Origin: Planctomycetes bacterium ADurb.Bin069
GTDB taxonomy: Bacteria > Planctomycetota > UBA8108 > UBA8890 > UBA8898
Length of the DNA stretch: 45,631 nt
Assembly (NCBI GenBank): GCA_002070955.1
Contig: MWEK01000034.1
Location: 1 to 45,631, forward strand
Reading direction: 5' to 3'
Made by a program: the position numbers and the translations under genes. Below, piece by piece: positions 8,781 through 17,649 of this stretch (its first letter is position 1; each line of letters starts with the position of its first letter). The notes below the pieces were generated by a model that saw nothing but the letters and a program-made list of their open reading frames with translations, searched no databases and was not told the origin of the DNA.

Positions 8781-9335
8781 ATGGTTGAGCTCATGAAAAA
8801 ATTGCCGATCGGAAAAGCGTTCACGCTGATAGAGCCCGGCCCCGTCGTGTTAGTCACCACGCACGACGGCGAAAGGGACAATGTCATGACCGTCTCGTGG
8901 ACCATGGTGTTGGATTTCACGCCGCGTTTCGCCATCGCCACCGGGGCCTGGAATCACTCTTTCGCCGCGCTGCGCAAAACCCGGGAATGCGTCATTGCGA
9001 TTCCCGCCGTCGATTTGTTGGACACAGTCGTGGGTGTGGGCACATGCTCGGGCGCGGATACCGACAAATTTGAGAAATTCGGTCTCACCGCCGTGCCCGG
9101 GAAATACGTCAGCGCGCCCCTGATCGAGGAATGCGTGGCAAATATCGAATGCGAGGTCGTCGATATCGTCAAAAAACACAATATCGTGGTGCTCGCCGGC
9201 CTCGCGGCGTATGTCGATCGCGCGCGCAAGGGACAACGCACGCTGCATGCCGTGGGCGACGGCACGTTTGTCCTTGACGGGCGCAAGTTGAACCGGCGCA
9301 GAAAGATGGCTTCCAAATTGCCCGCGGGTGTCTAG
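8781..9335 (+). CDS. Flavin reductase-like FMN-binding split-barrel protein
   Basis: This 184-residue protein matches the flavin reductase like (DIM6/NTAB) family over its whole length. It has GPVVLVTTHDGERDNVMTVSWTM at about 23-45, split here around the FMN-contacting TVSW. Further on are the family's ECVIAIP and GTCSGADTDKFEKFGL segments. Members bind FMN and either reduce free flavin or act as NAD(P)H-linked oxidoreductases; the physiological role is unknown. Two starts are possible: ATG 8781, preceded by AAGAGACAGG and used here, and ATG 8793. Codons such as ATA, TTG, AAA and GTG are more frequent than in the neighbours, so third-position GC looks lower and recent transfer is plausible. 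It stands alone on this strand. Confidence 0.85.
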   Translation: MVELMKKLPIGKAFTLIEPGPVVLVTTHDGERDNVMTVSWTMVLDFTPRFAIATGAWNHSFAALRKTRECVIAIPAVDLLDTVVGVGTCSGADTDKFEKFGLTAVPGKYVSAPLIEECVANIECEVVDIVKKHNIVVLAGLAAYVDRARKGQRTLHAVGDGTFVLDGRKLNRRRKMASKLPAGV

Positions 9336-9484
9336 ATTTCGCGAAGGCGCGACGAACGTAATGCCCGCCGCGCAAGAAGCACCCGCCGCGTTCATGATCG
9401 GGGAGACGCAGCGAAACCGCTGTCGGTCGACACGGTTCGCACCCGCATGGTCTCAATGGCGATGTGAGCAATTTCTGGCGCTGT

Positions 9485-10483
9485 TCACCTCGGAGCGACG
9501 GCCGAAGGGGTGTCCCTCGTTGTTTCTTGCGAGGGCGGGATGAGCGCCGCCCCGCCTGGGATGGCGGTCTTGCCGTGAAGAAGCGGGCCGAGAGCGCTGG
9601 GGATATCGGTCTCGAAGAGGTCCACGCCGGCGGCGAGCAAGGCGCGATACCGGGGCTCCATCAGCTTCAGATCGGTGATTTCGCCGGTGATGAGGGGGAG
9701 GTCCAGGTTGCGCGAGGTGCCGGCCATCGTGGCGGCGCCCCGCTCGTGGACGGCCTTGCAGATCGTGGCATCTTCGGGCGGTGTATGGCCGACGAAAGCG
9801 ATGACATGGCTCCAGGGAACGCCGAGCTTGTCGAATGCCTCGATCTGCGCGTGCTTCGTGGTGAAGACCTCCAGCATGATGTTGGGGTTCAGCTCGTGGC
9901 ATTCCTTGATCTCTTTCGGGTTGTAGGCCATCACCATGGCGGCGGTCTCGGCGTTGTTTCGGACGATGGCCTTGATGCGTTCGGCGACGGGGACGTCCTT
10001 ATTGTCGAGCACGAGGATGGTCTTGCCGCGCGCCCACTGGAGGGCCTCATCGAGGGTGGGGATGGCGTAGGGCGTTTCGCGGCCGTCGCGGTCCTTCAGG
10101 CGCAGGGCTTTGAGCTCGGCGAGGGTGTGGTCGCTGACGCGGCCGCGGCCGGTGCTGGTGCGCTCGAGGGTGTCGTCGTGCATGAGGACGAGGGCGCCAT
10201 CGCGGGTGTACCGCGGGTCGACTTCCAGGATGGCGAAGGTATGGCGCAGGGTGTTCTCGAAGGTCTCGATGCAGTTCTCGGGGTAGCCGGGGAGCGACCC
10301 GCCGCGGTGGCCGCTGACGAAGGGCAGCGGCCGGCCGGTGGGCCGGAAGAGCGCCCGCATCTCCGCGGGGGTTTTCGGGGCGATCCGGTGCAGGGTTTCG
10401 GGCGCGGCGCGAAGGCTATCCTGCGCGGGCAGGGTCGCGGGGATCAAACACGCGACAAGGAGGGAGCAGGAGAAGGTGCGCAT
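9485..10483 (-). CDS. Secreted glycerophosphodiester phosphodiesterase
   Basis: The 332-residue protein has a signal peptide (residues 1-20, MRTFSCSLLVACLIPATLPA) and a GDPD TIM-barrel domain. The diagnostic residues are in place: HRGG (His59, Arg60), YPEN (Glu69), LEVDPR (Glu87, Asp89) and HDDTLERTSTG (His102). The domain continues to FETDIPSAL near residue 300. Enzymes of this family hydrolyse glycerophosphodiesters to glycerol 3-phosphate and an alcohol. Export suggests phospholipid head-group or teichoic-type polymer scavenging in the periplasm or outside. ATG 10483 is preceded by GGAGGAACCC. A strong promoter lies about 140 bp upstream. Confidence 0.92.
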   Translation of the reverse strand: MRTFSCSLLVACLIPATLPAQDSLRAAPETLHRIAPKTPAEMRALFRPTGRPLPFVSGHRGGSLPGYPENCIETFENTLRHTFAILEVDPRYTRDGALVLMHDDTLERTSTGRGRVSDHTLAELKALRLKDRDGRETPYAIPTLDEALQWARGKTILVLDNKDVPVAERIKAIVRNNAETAAMVMAYNPKEIKECHELNPNIMLEVFTTKHAQIEAFDKLGVPWSHVIAFVGHTPPEDATICKAVHERGAATMAGTSRNLDLPLITGEITDLKLMEPRYRALLAAGVDLFETDIPSALGPLLHGKTAIPGGAALIPPSQETTRDTPSAVAPR

Positions 10484-10854
10484 GGGTTCCTCCGGGGAGG
10501 TCGTGCCGGGTGTTTTCGGGCATTCTGGCGGGTTGCTCGCGGCGCCGCGAGGGGCGGCCGCGCCTTGAGCGCTGAGGGAACCGGCCGTATTCGATCGGAG
10601 TCCTCGTCGGCGTTGCCATCATCCGGGATCATAATGAGATACTCCTCGACAGTCAAACGCCGACGCGGGGCCGCGCGAAAGGCCGCGGGCGAGCCCGGCG
10701 CGGATCCCGCCAGGCGCAGATCCTCGGAGGGGCGCGGCCCGAAGGGCGGACTCTCCCGGCGCCGCCGGTCCTCGGCCGAGCGTCGCTCGAGGCCGGGGCC
10801 GACAACGGCCGGAGGGCGGCGGCGCGGCCCGGAAGTCCGCTTCCCCGCGGCCGC
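10484..10854. other. Leader of the GDPD gene plus GC-rich spacer, no gene
   Basis: This 371-bp gap carries the GDPD promoter (10628-10656, minus strand) and its roughly 140-base leader. The remainder to 10854, just after the CoA-disulfide-reductase-like gene's stop, is a GC-rich run with many short inverted repeats. No coding region is recognised. Confidence 0.5.
10628..10656 (-). promoter_or_regulatory. Sigma70-like promoter for the GDPD gene
   Basis: Minus-strand TTGACT (10651-10656) and TATGAT (10628-10633) are spaced by exactly 17 bp, five of six matches to each consensus hexamer. The predicted start is near 10620, giving a leader of roughly 140 bases before the ATG at 10483. Confidence 0.7.
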
Positions 10855-12543
10855 CTATTCGCGCTCCAGCTCGTAAGGCCACATGGCGATGCCGCCGTCG
10901 AGGACCTTCACATCCTTGAACCCCGCGGCCTTGAGCACGAGCGCCGCCTCGTAACCTCGCAGCGACACCTGGCAGAAAGCCACGATCTCCTTGTCCCTGG
11001 GAAGCTCCGCGAGGCGTCCGCGCAGGGCGCCGAGAGGGATGTGCACGCTCCGCGGCAGCCGCACCTCGGCGTACTCCTTGGGTGAGCGAACGTCCAGGAA
11101 GACGAAGTCCTCGTTCCGGTCGAGCCGCGCCTTCACGTCCTGGGCGCTCACGCCGACCATGAGGCCCGCGCACTTGTTGCGCGCCACGTTGGCGGCGGTG
11201 ATCAGGTTGTCCATCGCCGGCGCGTACGGCGGCGCATAGGCGAGGTCGAGATTCGCCACATCCTGCACGGTCAGGCCGGCCGTAATGGCCGTCGCGGCCG
11301 CATCGATGCGCTTGGAGCCGTCGCCGGGACCCGTCGCCTGGGCCCCGAGCAGCCGGCCCGTCTTCGCATCGACGACGATTTTCATGAGGAGCGGCCTGGC
11401 CTGCGGCATGTAGTGCGCCTTGTCCGGCCCCGGCGCCATGGCCGTGACGACGTCCATGCCCAGGGATCGCGCGACGCGCTCGGTCAGCCCGGTGCGCGCG
11501 ACGCAGAAATCGAACACCTTGCAAACGGCCGTCCCCAAAACGCCGGGAAACGCCTCATCGCCTCCGCAGAGATTGACGGCGACCGTACGCCCCTGCTTGT
11601 TGGCGGTCGAGCCCAGCGGGACGAAGCACGGCCGACCGGTCACGCGGTCGCAGCTCTCGACACAGTCCCCCGCCGCGTAGATCGCGGGGTCGGAGGTGCG
11701 CATGCGGTCGTCGACTTTGATCGCCCCGGTGGTCGCGCCGATCGCCAGACCGGCGTCGCGCGCCAGGGCGACGTTCGGACGCACGCCGATGGCCAGGATG
11801 ACCATGCTCGCCGGCAGTTCGCCCTTGTCGGTCCGAACGTGCGTCACCGCCCCGCCGGCGCCCGCGCGGCTCTCGATCGCCAGCGCTTTCGTCCCGGTCA
11901 TGACCCTGACGCCCTTGGATTCCATGTGCAGTTCCACCAGGCGCGCAATCTCCCAGTCCAGGAGATTGAGGATCTGAGGCAGCATCTCCACCACCGTCAC
12001 CCGGCACCCGCGGGTTACGAGCGCTTCGGTGGTCTCCACGCCGATGAGTCCGCCCCCGACGATGACCACGTCCTCGGCCCGGGGCTCGGCCAGCATTGCC
12101 TTGATTCCCTCGGCGTCATGGACGCCGTGGAGCGTGAACACGTTCTTCCGGTCGACGCCGGGAAGGGGCGGAATCACGGGCGCGGCGCCCGTCGCCAGCA
12201 CCAGGTTGTCATAGGGGAGCCAGGACTCCTCCCCCGAGGCGAGCGTTTTGACGCGCACGCGCTTCCCGGCGCGATCGATTTGCAGAGCCTCGGTGCCGTT
12301 CAGGACTTTCAGATTCTTGGTTTTCTGGAAGAAGACGGCATCCCTGACGACGCCCGCCGGCGTCTCCATGAGGTGGTTCCGCTCCCGCACGTCGCCTGAG
12401 ATGTAATAAGGCAGGCCGCAGCCGGCATAGGAGAGGAAAATACCCTTCTCGACGATGGTGACCTGCGCATCAGGCCGTAGGCGGATGATTTTAGAAGCGG
12501 CTTTCGGACCTGCCGCGACGCCGCCGATGATTACAACTCGCAT
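10855..12543 (-). CDS. CoA-disulfide reductase-like flavoprotein fused to rhodanese
   Basis: The 562-residue protein has an N-terminal FAD Rossmann motif (VVIIGGVAAG) and the single active-site cysteine motif SYAGCGLPYY (Cys42) of CoA-disulfide and NADH/CoA persulfide reductases. A second Rossmann fold follows (VVIVGGGLIGVE), then the FAD-closing SDPAIYAAGDC and a dimerisation domain. The C-terminal 100 residues are a rhodanese domain with loop FCQVSLR (Cys524). This matches the CoADR-Rhd architecture, which in studied bacteria reduces CoA disulfide, CoA persulfide or polysulfide with NAD(P)H. A role in sulfane-sulfur handling or redox defence is likely. ATG 12543 is preceded by AAAGGCGAGCG. 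It is monocistronic here, with its own promoter and repeated leader motifs. Confidence 0.9.
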   Translation of the reverse strand: MRVVIIGGVAAGPKAASKIIRLRPDAQVTIVEKGIFLSYAGCGLPYYISGDVRERNHLMETPAGVVRDAVFFQKTKNLKVLNGTEALQIDRAGKRVRVKTLASGEESWLPYDNLVLATGAAPVIPPLPGVDRKNVFTLHGVHDAEGIKAMLAEPRAEDVVIVGGGLIGVETTEALVTRGCRVTVVEMLPQILNLLDWEIARLVELHMESKGVRVMTGTKALAIESRAGAGGAVTHVRTDKGELPASMVILAIGVRPNVALARDAGLAIGATTGAIKVDDRMRTSDPAIYAAGDCVESCDRVTGRPCFVPLGSTANKQGRTVAVNLCGGDEAFPGVLGTAVCKVFDFCVARTGLTERVARSLGMDVVTAMAPGPDKAHYMPQARPLLMKIVVDAKTGRLLGAQATGPGDGSKRIDAAATAITAGLTVQDVANLDLAYAPPYAPAMDNLITAANVARNKCAGLMVGVSAQDVKARLDRNEDFVFLDVRSPKEYAEVRLPRSVHIPLGALRGRLAELPRDKEIVAFCQVSLRGYEAALVLKAAGFKDVKVLDGGIAMWPYELERE

Positions 12544-12558
12544 GCGCTCGCCTTTCTA

Positions 12559-12611
12559 CCGGGAATTCGCCTCGTGCCGCCCGCGCGCCCACGCCGCGCT
12601 CCGGGAATTCG
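12559..12611. repeat. Direct repeats in the CoADR leader
   Basis: The 11-mer CCGGGAATTCG occurs at 12559-12569 and exactly again at 12601-12611, 42 bp apart. A related CGGACGAATTC lies at 12632-12642, overlapping the presumed -35. The spacing is four helical turns. This could be an operator for a redox- or sulfur-responsive regulator; no regulator gene is nearby. Confidence 0.45.
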
Positions 12612-13022
12612 AGCGATAATATCCAAGCACCCGGACGAATTCAACCGCGCCCGAACGGCCGCGCATAGTCCCTGCAAATGGGCGCGAACTCCGGAAACAT
12701 CTCCGCTACGGGCTTGGCCTGTTTCAGAGGCGCGGCGTCCAGCGGTGCGGAGATGGGCGCGTGGCGCCCCGGCGTCGAGACGGCGCCGGGCCTTGAGAAC
12801 GTGGTTCTCCCTCAGCAAGGCCCGATCGCCGGCGCCCAGGCCCTTCCACCGCGGGCAACGGCCCCGGGACCGGCCGTCGGCGGGCTAGTAAGAGCAGCGG
12901 TCGCTAGTCGGCGCGAAACCGCCGGCGGCCGCACGCCCGGCGGCGAATCGCCGTTGCGGAACGAGAAGGCACCGCTATCGAAGGACGTGGCGTCGACCGC
13001 ACCCGGCCCGCCGCCGGCGCCG
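12612..13022. other. Promoter region and spacer, no gene recognised
   Basis: The minus-strand promoter candidate TTGAAT (12639-12644), 17 bp, TATTAT (12616-12621) lies here and would start transcription about 65 bases before the CoADR ATG. The rest, to the stop of the prenyltransferase-repeat gene at 13023, is GC-rich with no recognisable coding or RNA gene. Confidence 0.5.
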
Positions 13023-14801
13023 TCACTTCGTTTCGCCCTTCTCCCGCGCGTAGTTCTCCCACGCCTTCCGCGCCGAAGCGTCCAGCGGGATGCGTTCGCC
13101 CGTCAGGAAGCACAGCATTCCGTGCAGGCGCTGCCTGCGCTCGGATGGCGCGTTGGCGAAGGCGCGCACCAAGTCCGGCACGAGCTCGCGCGCGCGGACG
13201 CTTTCGATCGCCCGAGCGAGGCGCTCGAAAAGCTTCCCGTTCAGGTCCTCGGCCATGAGGGCGCGCAACGCCTCGATATCGCGCGCCTTCTCGGCGCATT
13301 GGATCTTCTCGAAGCTCGCGCGCCACGCGGCGATGCTCCGCGCGTTCGGGTTGGCGATCCCCGTGAGCGCCGCGAGCTTTTCGGCGGCGAACCGCGCGAC
13401 GGCGGCGGAACGGCACGCGAGCAGCTCGCTCAGCGGCGCCACCAGATCCTCCCGGCGATCGACGGCGTAGCCCTCGATGACTTCCCGGGCAAGCGGAAGG
13501 AGCCGCGGGTCGCCGCTGGCGCCAAGCGTTTCCAACAGCGCTTTGGCCGACAGGTAGCCGCCCAGCCTGCGGACCAGTACGCGGTCGTGATCCGTGGCCG
13601 AGCCCGGTCCCGTGAAGAGCGTGGGAGCCGAGGTGGGTATCGGCGTCGCGGCCGTCGCGCGAGCCAAAAAAAGCAGCGCGAAGGAGGTCGCGACGGGCGC
13701 GAGCGGCTCTTCGGCGAAGCTTCCGTCCTCCTTCTGGCTCTTGACCAGGAACGCCGCCTCCTCCTGATACCAGTCGCGCTCCCCGATGCGGGCGATCTCG
13801 CCCAAATCGAAGGCTTTTTCAGCGCTCCACACGGTGTAATAGTAATTGCGCGTGAGACTCCGCCAGCGGTACCGGCGTTGCGCGGCCAGAGTGCTCCAGT
13901 TGCGGTCGAGCCACAGCAGCCCCTCGTCGATGGCGGCGGCCAGCGGCGCCCCGCCCGACCGGAGCATCTTCCCGGCCGCGAAGAAGTTGCCCACCGTCGC
14001 CGCGGTCATGGCAAAATAGGGAAGGCGCGAGTCGGGCGCATAGACCCAGCCGGCGGGGATGCCCTCCAGCACGCGGCGCGGCCGCGTTTTCTCGATGGCC
14101 GCCAGATCCGCCTGGTAGACCACCTCGGTGCGGTGGGCGGTCGTTTCGGGCACCCGGAGCGCCAAGCTTGCCTTCACGAAACGCTCCACCGCCTGGGGCG
14201 GGATCGGGATGCCGTGGCGATGCCCGATGGCGAGGGCGAGCACCGCGAACTGGGTGTTGGAGAGGTCGTAGAATTTGAAGCCCGGCCGCCTTTCGTACGA
14301 CCAGCCTCCGGTCTTCTGAACCTGCGCCGAGAGGAGCCAGTCGACGGCCCGCTTCAGCAAGGCGTGCGCCTCGCCGGCCATGCGTTTGGGCGCACGCTCC
14401 GGATCGAGCCTCCGCACGATCTCCTTGTGGCGCACGTCGAGGGCGATGGCGATGAGCGCCGCCGAGTAGACATGCGTCATCGGCAGCGACTCGATCTTCC
14501 GGAAGAGACGCACGACGATGGGATCGTCGGGCGGCCGCCCGGCGCTCAAGAGCGCCGCCGCGTACAACGCCCGCGCGCCCTGGGGATACGCGAAGTCGGG
14601 CGTCGCCTCGTCGTCGGCGACCACGCGCGCGAGGTACGCGCCGCCCTTCTCGAGCGCCGCCCGGATCATGGCCGGAGTCGCCGGCTCGATTGAGGCGGCC
14701 GGCGCTCCAGGCGCCGCTTTTCTCTTCTCCTTCGGGACGTCGGCGGCCGCAGCCGCGGCCGCGGTCAGAACCGCAAGGGCTGTCCAACGGATGGCGGCCA
14801 T
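13023..14801 (-). CDS. Exported prenyltransferase/squalene-oxidase repeat protein
   Basis: The 592-residue product starts with a signal-like segment (MAAIRWTALAVLTAAAAAAA), then alpha-helical repeats of the prenyltransferase and squalene-cyclase type. GWSYERRPGFKFYDLSNTQFAV, split at Phe, is the clearest repeat, and LLKRAVDWLLSAQVQKTGG another. No DxDD or DCTAE cyclase motif was seen, so terpene cyclisation is unlikely. Such alpha-toroid proteins are abundant and uncharacterised in planctomycetes. The C-terminal 200 residues look like HEAT-type helical repeats. ATG 14801 is chosen because GAGGAGGAGCTC precedes it; the frame stays open to 15032 but that part has no signal. It is divergent from ahcY. 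Confidence 0.8.
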   Translation of the reverse strand: MAAIRWTALAVLTAAAAAAADVPKEKRKAAPGAPAASIEPATPAMIRAALEKGGAYLARVVADDEATPDFAYPQGARALYAAALLSAGRPPDDPIVVRLFRKIESLPMTHVYSAALIAIALDVRHKEIVRRLDPERAPKRMAGEAHALLKRAVDWLLSAQVQKTGGWSYERRPGFKFYDLSNTQFAVLALAIGHRHGIPIPPQAVERFVKASLALRVPETTAHRTEVVYQADLAAIEKTRPRRVLEGIPAGWVYAPDSRLPYFAMTAATVGNFFAAGKMLRSGGAPLAAAIDEGLLWLDRNWSTLAAQRRYRWRSLTRNYYYTVWSAEKAFDLGEIARIGERDWYQEEAAFLVKSQKEDGSFAEEPLAPVATSFALLFLARATAATPIPTSAPTLFTGPGSATDHDRVLVRRLGGYLSAKALLETLGASGDPRLLPLAREVIEGYAVDRREDLVAPLSELLACRSAAVARFAAEKLAALTGIANPNARSIAAWRASFEKIQCAEKARDIEALRALMAEDLNGKLFERLARAIESVRARELVPDLVRAFANAPSERRQRLHGMLCFLTGERIPLDASARKAWENYAREKGETK

Positions 14802-14955
14802 GAGCTCCTCCTCGCGCCGACCAGAGAAAAAAGCGTGCCAAAGGAGGCGCCTGCCATTCCCGCGGGAAAAGCCCGGGCCGCCGTCCGGATCCGGACGATT
14901 CCAGCGGACGGGGCGGACGGCCGGGTCCGACCTCCCCAGGCCCCCATCGCGCAGG

Positions 14956-14961
14956 TATAAT
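14956..14961 (+). promoter_or_regulatory. Perfect -10 element upstream of ahcY
   Basis: TATAAT at 14956-14961 would start transcription near 14968, about 57 bases before the ahcY ATG. No convincing -35 hexamer sits at 16-18 bp. The short leader shows no S-adenosylhomocysteine riboswitch pattern. Confidence 0.5.
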
Positions 14962-15024
14962 GGCTCTGCGCGGGATTTCGGCGGGCGTCGGACCGACGAG
15001 GCATCCGCCATAGAGAGGAGACAC

Positions 15025-16446
15025 ATGCTCACCGAGACGGACCGAAAGACGGCCGCCTACAAGGTCAAGGACATCGGACTGGCCGACTGGGGCCGCCGGG
15101 AAATCGAGATCGCGGAAAAGGAGATGCCCGGCCTCATGGCCACGCGGGAAAAGTACGGGCCCCGCAAGCCGCTAGCCGGCGCGCGCATCTCCGGCAGCCT
15201 CCACATGACGATCCAGACCGCCGTCCTGATCGAGACCCTCCGCGAGCTCGGCGCCGACGTGCGTTGGGCCTCGTGCAACATCTTCTCGACCCAGGACCAC
15301 GCCGCCGCGGCCGTCGCCGCCCGCGGCGTCCCGGTCTTCGCCTGGAAGGGCGAGACGCTGGAGGAGTACTGGGACTGCACCCTCGCCGCGCTCACCTTCC
15401 CGGGGGGCAAAGGCCCGAACCTCGTCGTCGACGACGGCGGCGACGCGACTCTGCTGATTCACCGCGGGTACTACGCCGAGGAGGATCCGCGGATTCTGAA
15501 GGAGCCCACGGACAACAAGGAGCTCAAGATCATCAACGCGCTCCTGGAGCGCACGCTCCGCGAACGTCCGGGCTTCTGGCACGGCGTCGTCGCCGACTGG
15601 CGCGGCGTTTCCGAGGAGACGACGACAGGCGTTCACCGCCTCTACCAGATGGCGGAGCGCAACGAACTGCTGGCCCCGGCGATCAACGTCAACGACTCCG
15701 TCACCAAGAGCAAGTTCGACAACATCTACGGCTGCCGGGAGTCGCTGGTCGACGGCATCAAGCGCGCGACCGGGGTCATGATCGCCGGCAAGGTCGCCCT
15801 CGTCTGCGGCTACGGCGATGTGGGCAAGGGCTCGGCCGAGGCCCTCGCCTCGAACCGCGCCCAGGTTCTGGTCACGGAAATCGACCCGATTTGCGCCCTC
15901 CAAGCCTGCATGGCCGGCTACAAGGTCGTGACGATCGAGGATGCGCTCCCCTGCGCGGACATCTTCGTGACGGCGACCGGCAATTGCGACGTCATCACCA
16001 TCGATCACATGCGCCGTATGAAAGACCAGGCGATCGTCTGCAACATCGGCCACTTCGACAACGAGATCCAGGTGGACGCCCTGAACGCCTTCCCCGGGAT
16101 CCGGAGAATCACCATCAAGCCGCAGTTGGACAAATACATCTTTCCCGACGGGCGCGCGATCTACATGCTGGCCGAGGGGCGGCTTGTCAACCTCGGCTGC
16201 GCGCAGGGCCATCCGAGCTTCGTCATGTCGAACAGCTTCACCAACCAGACGCTCGCCCAGATCGACCTCTGGACGACGAAGAAGGCCATCGGCGTTTACC
16301 GGCTTTCCAAGCAGCTCGATGAAGAAGTCGCGCGGCTCCACCTGGCGAAGCTCGGCGCCAAGCTCACCACCATGACGCCGAAGCAGGCAAGCTACATCGG
16401 CGTCCCCGTCGAGGGGCCGTTCAAGCCCGAGCACTATAGGTACTGA
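15025..16446 (+). CDS. ahcY: Adenosylhomocysteinase
   Basis: The 473-residue enzyme hydrolyses S-adenosylhomocysteine to adenosine and homocysteine in the activated methyl cycle, using bound NAD+. Substrate-domain residues are visible: SGSLHMT (His60), VDDGGD (Asp136-137), SEETTTG (Glu198), NVNDSVTKSKFDN (Lys228, Asp232). The NAD site is CGYGDVGKGSA (about 261-271), followed by ATGNCDVI, and the C-terminus is KPEHYRY, which reaches the partner subunit. It includes the roughly 40-residue insert at 125-185 seen in the longer bacterial and plant forms. ATG 15025 follows GAGAGGAGACAC. It is divergent from the prenyltransferase-repeat gene. No methyl-cycle partner gene is adjacent. Confidence 0.97.
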   Translation: MLTETDRKTAAYKVKDIGLADWGRREIEIAEKEMPGLMATREKYGPRKPLAGARISGSLHMTIQTAVLIETLRELGADVRWASCNIFSTQDHAAAAVAARGVPVFAWKGETLEEYWDCTLAALTFPGGKGPNLVVDDGGDATLLIHRGYYAEEDPRILKEPTDNKELKIINALLERTLRERPGFWHGVVADWRGVSEETTTGVHRLYQMAERNELLAPAINVNDSVTKSKFDNIYGCRESLVDGIKRATGVMIAGKVALVCGYGDVGKGSAEALASNRAQVLVTEIDPICALQACMAGYKVVTIEDALPCADIFVTATGNCDVITIDHMRRMKDQAIVCNIGHFDNEIQVDALNAFPGIRRITIKPQLDKYIFPDGRAIYMLAEGRLVNLGCAQGHPSFVMSNSFTNQTLAQIDLWTTKKAIGVYRLSKQLDEEVARLHLAKLGAKLTTMTPKQASYIGVPVEGPFKPEHYRY

Positions 16447-16476
16447 GCCCCCGCGCCGACGCCGCCGTCGCGAGGC

Positions 16477-16492
16477 TCTCCGCGCGCGGAGA
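16477..16492. repeat. 16-bp perfect palindrome over a ribosome-binding site
   Basis: TCTCCGCGCGCGGAGA is a perfect palindrome between the ahcY stop and the phosphoesterase ATG at 16496. Its 3' half contains the GGAGA ribosome-binding site of that gene, so an RNA hairpin here would hide it. It might also act as a weak terminator after ahcY, though no T-run follows. Confidence 0.4.
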
Positions 16493-16495
16493 CTG

Positions 16496-17649
16496 ATGCT
16501 TATGACGCTCAACCGCTCCTTGCGGCTCGCGGCGGCGGTTCTGGCGCAGGCCCTGCCGAAGCGGAGGCATCGCGCCCCGCGGCGGGAGCGTCCGCTCGGA
16601 AGCGCGTCGACGAACCGGCGGCATCCCCGCCCGCCGCCGAACCGTCTCCGGGGGAGCCGGTTCTCTCCTTCGCCTGGGTCAGCGATCTGCACCTCGACGC
16701 CGCCACGCTGGATGCCGCCGCGGCGGCCTTCCGCTGGATCGACGCCACCCTCGCGCCCGACTTCGTCCTCTTCACGGGGGACAACAACAGCCTGCCGGAC
16801 CCCCAGCAACCCGGGGTCAAGGAGGAATCTCCGGGCCTGCGGCGGCATCGCTTTTTCAAGAATTTCCTCGCGGCGCATCTGCGCGCCCCCGCCGTGGTGA
16901 TTCCGGGCGACAACTGGCCCGGCGGTTTCGAGGAAGTCTTCGGCGCGGCTCAGCGCAGCTTCGACTGCGCGGGCCTCCACTTCATCCTCCTGGCCCCCGA
17001 TCGCGCCTGCACCCGGGCCGGCATGGAAGGGCTCTCGGTGTTCGACCCCGAGACGCTCGCCTGGATCCGCGGAGATTTGGAGGCGAACCGCGACAAGCCC
17101 ACCGTGGCGGCGATTCACGAGCCGATTCACCCGCCGTCCTTTCTGGATGCAATCGTTCTCAGGCGCCTGCTCGCATCCCACCCCCAGGTGATCGCGGTCT
17201 TCCAGGGCCATCTCCACGTCGAGCTGAACTTGACGGCGGACGGAAAGACGTACCTGACGGCGCCCGCGCTGAAGCCCTCCGCCGCCCCGGCCCTGAAGCA
17301 GGTGCGCGTCTTTCCCGACCGGCTTGCCGTCAGGACCTTCCCCCGCGATCCGGCGTCCGGCGCCTTCGGGCCGCCGGGGCGCGACCGGAACGTCGCCGTG
17401 CCGCCCGATCTCGGAGCGCGCCTTCGCCGCCCCCCGGGCGGATTCCGCATGGAAAACATCGGCGAGGTGCCGGCGCACCCCCGCATCGATGATCCGAGCT
17501 TGGCCGCCCGGAGGTGGGAATTATTCCGCAACCTCTCCGAGTTCCTGAAAGGCGACCTGCGGCCCGCGGCGCAAGACCCGTCCGAGAAGGACGCGCCGCC
17601 CGCGGAATCCAATCCGGGCTCGAAGGACGCTGCGCCGGCGCGGAACTAG
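16496..17649 (+). pseudogene. Secreted metallophosphoesterase with one-base frameshift
   Basis: The ATG at 16496 (or 16502) encodes a signal peptide (MTLNRSLRLAAAVLAQA). The frame is then lost, and the enzyme continues one frame back from about 16554 as AEASRPAAG, then FAWVSDLHLD. Calcineurin-like metal motifs follow: DLHLD (16684), TGDNN (16774), PGDNW (16903), IHEPIH and GHLH (about 17206). Adding one C to CCC at 16551-16553 would give LAQA-PAEA, a clean AxA signal-peptidase site, and restore one frame of about 384 codons. So this is either a real one-base deletion or a homopolymer sequencing error. The stop (TAG, 17647-17649) overlaps the stop of the convergent GH172 gene. Substrate unknown. 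Confidence 0.8.

Noticed and set aside
10444..10656. Minus-strand frame beginning LTVEEYLIMIPDDG, resembling the start of Uma2-family endonucleases
   Set aside because: The resemblance stops after about 14 residues, and the TTGACT that gives it its start is the -35 of the GDPD promoter.
12574..12888. Plus-strand 104-codon frame between CoADR and the prenyltransferase-repeat gene
   Set aside because: The translation is Arg/Pro/Ala-rich with no domain or ribosome-binding site, typical of spurious GC-rich frames.
14815..14845. T6 run on the minus strand before the prenyltransferase-repeat gene as a leader terminator
   Set aside because: Only short, weak stems precede the run, and it lies upstream of the start codon without a plausible leader peptide.
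14962..15024. Possible S-adenosylhomocysteine riboswitch before ahcY
   Set aside because: The leader is only about 57 bases and lacks the conserved core and pseudoknot pattern.
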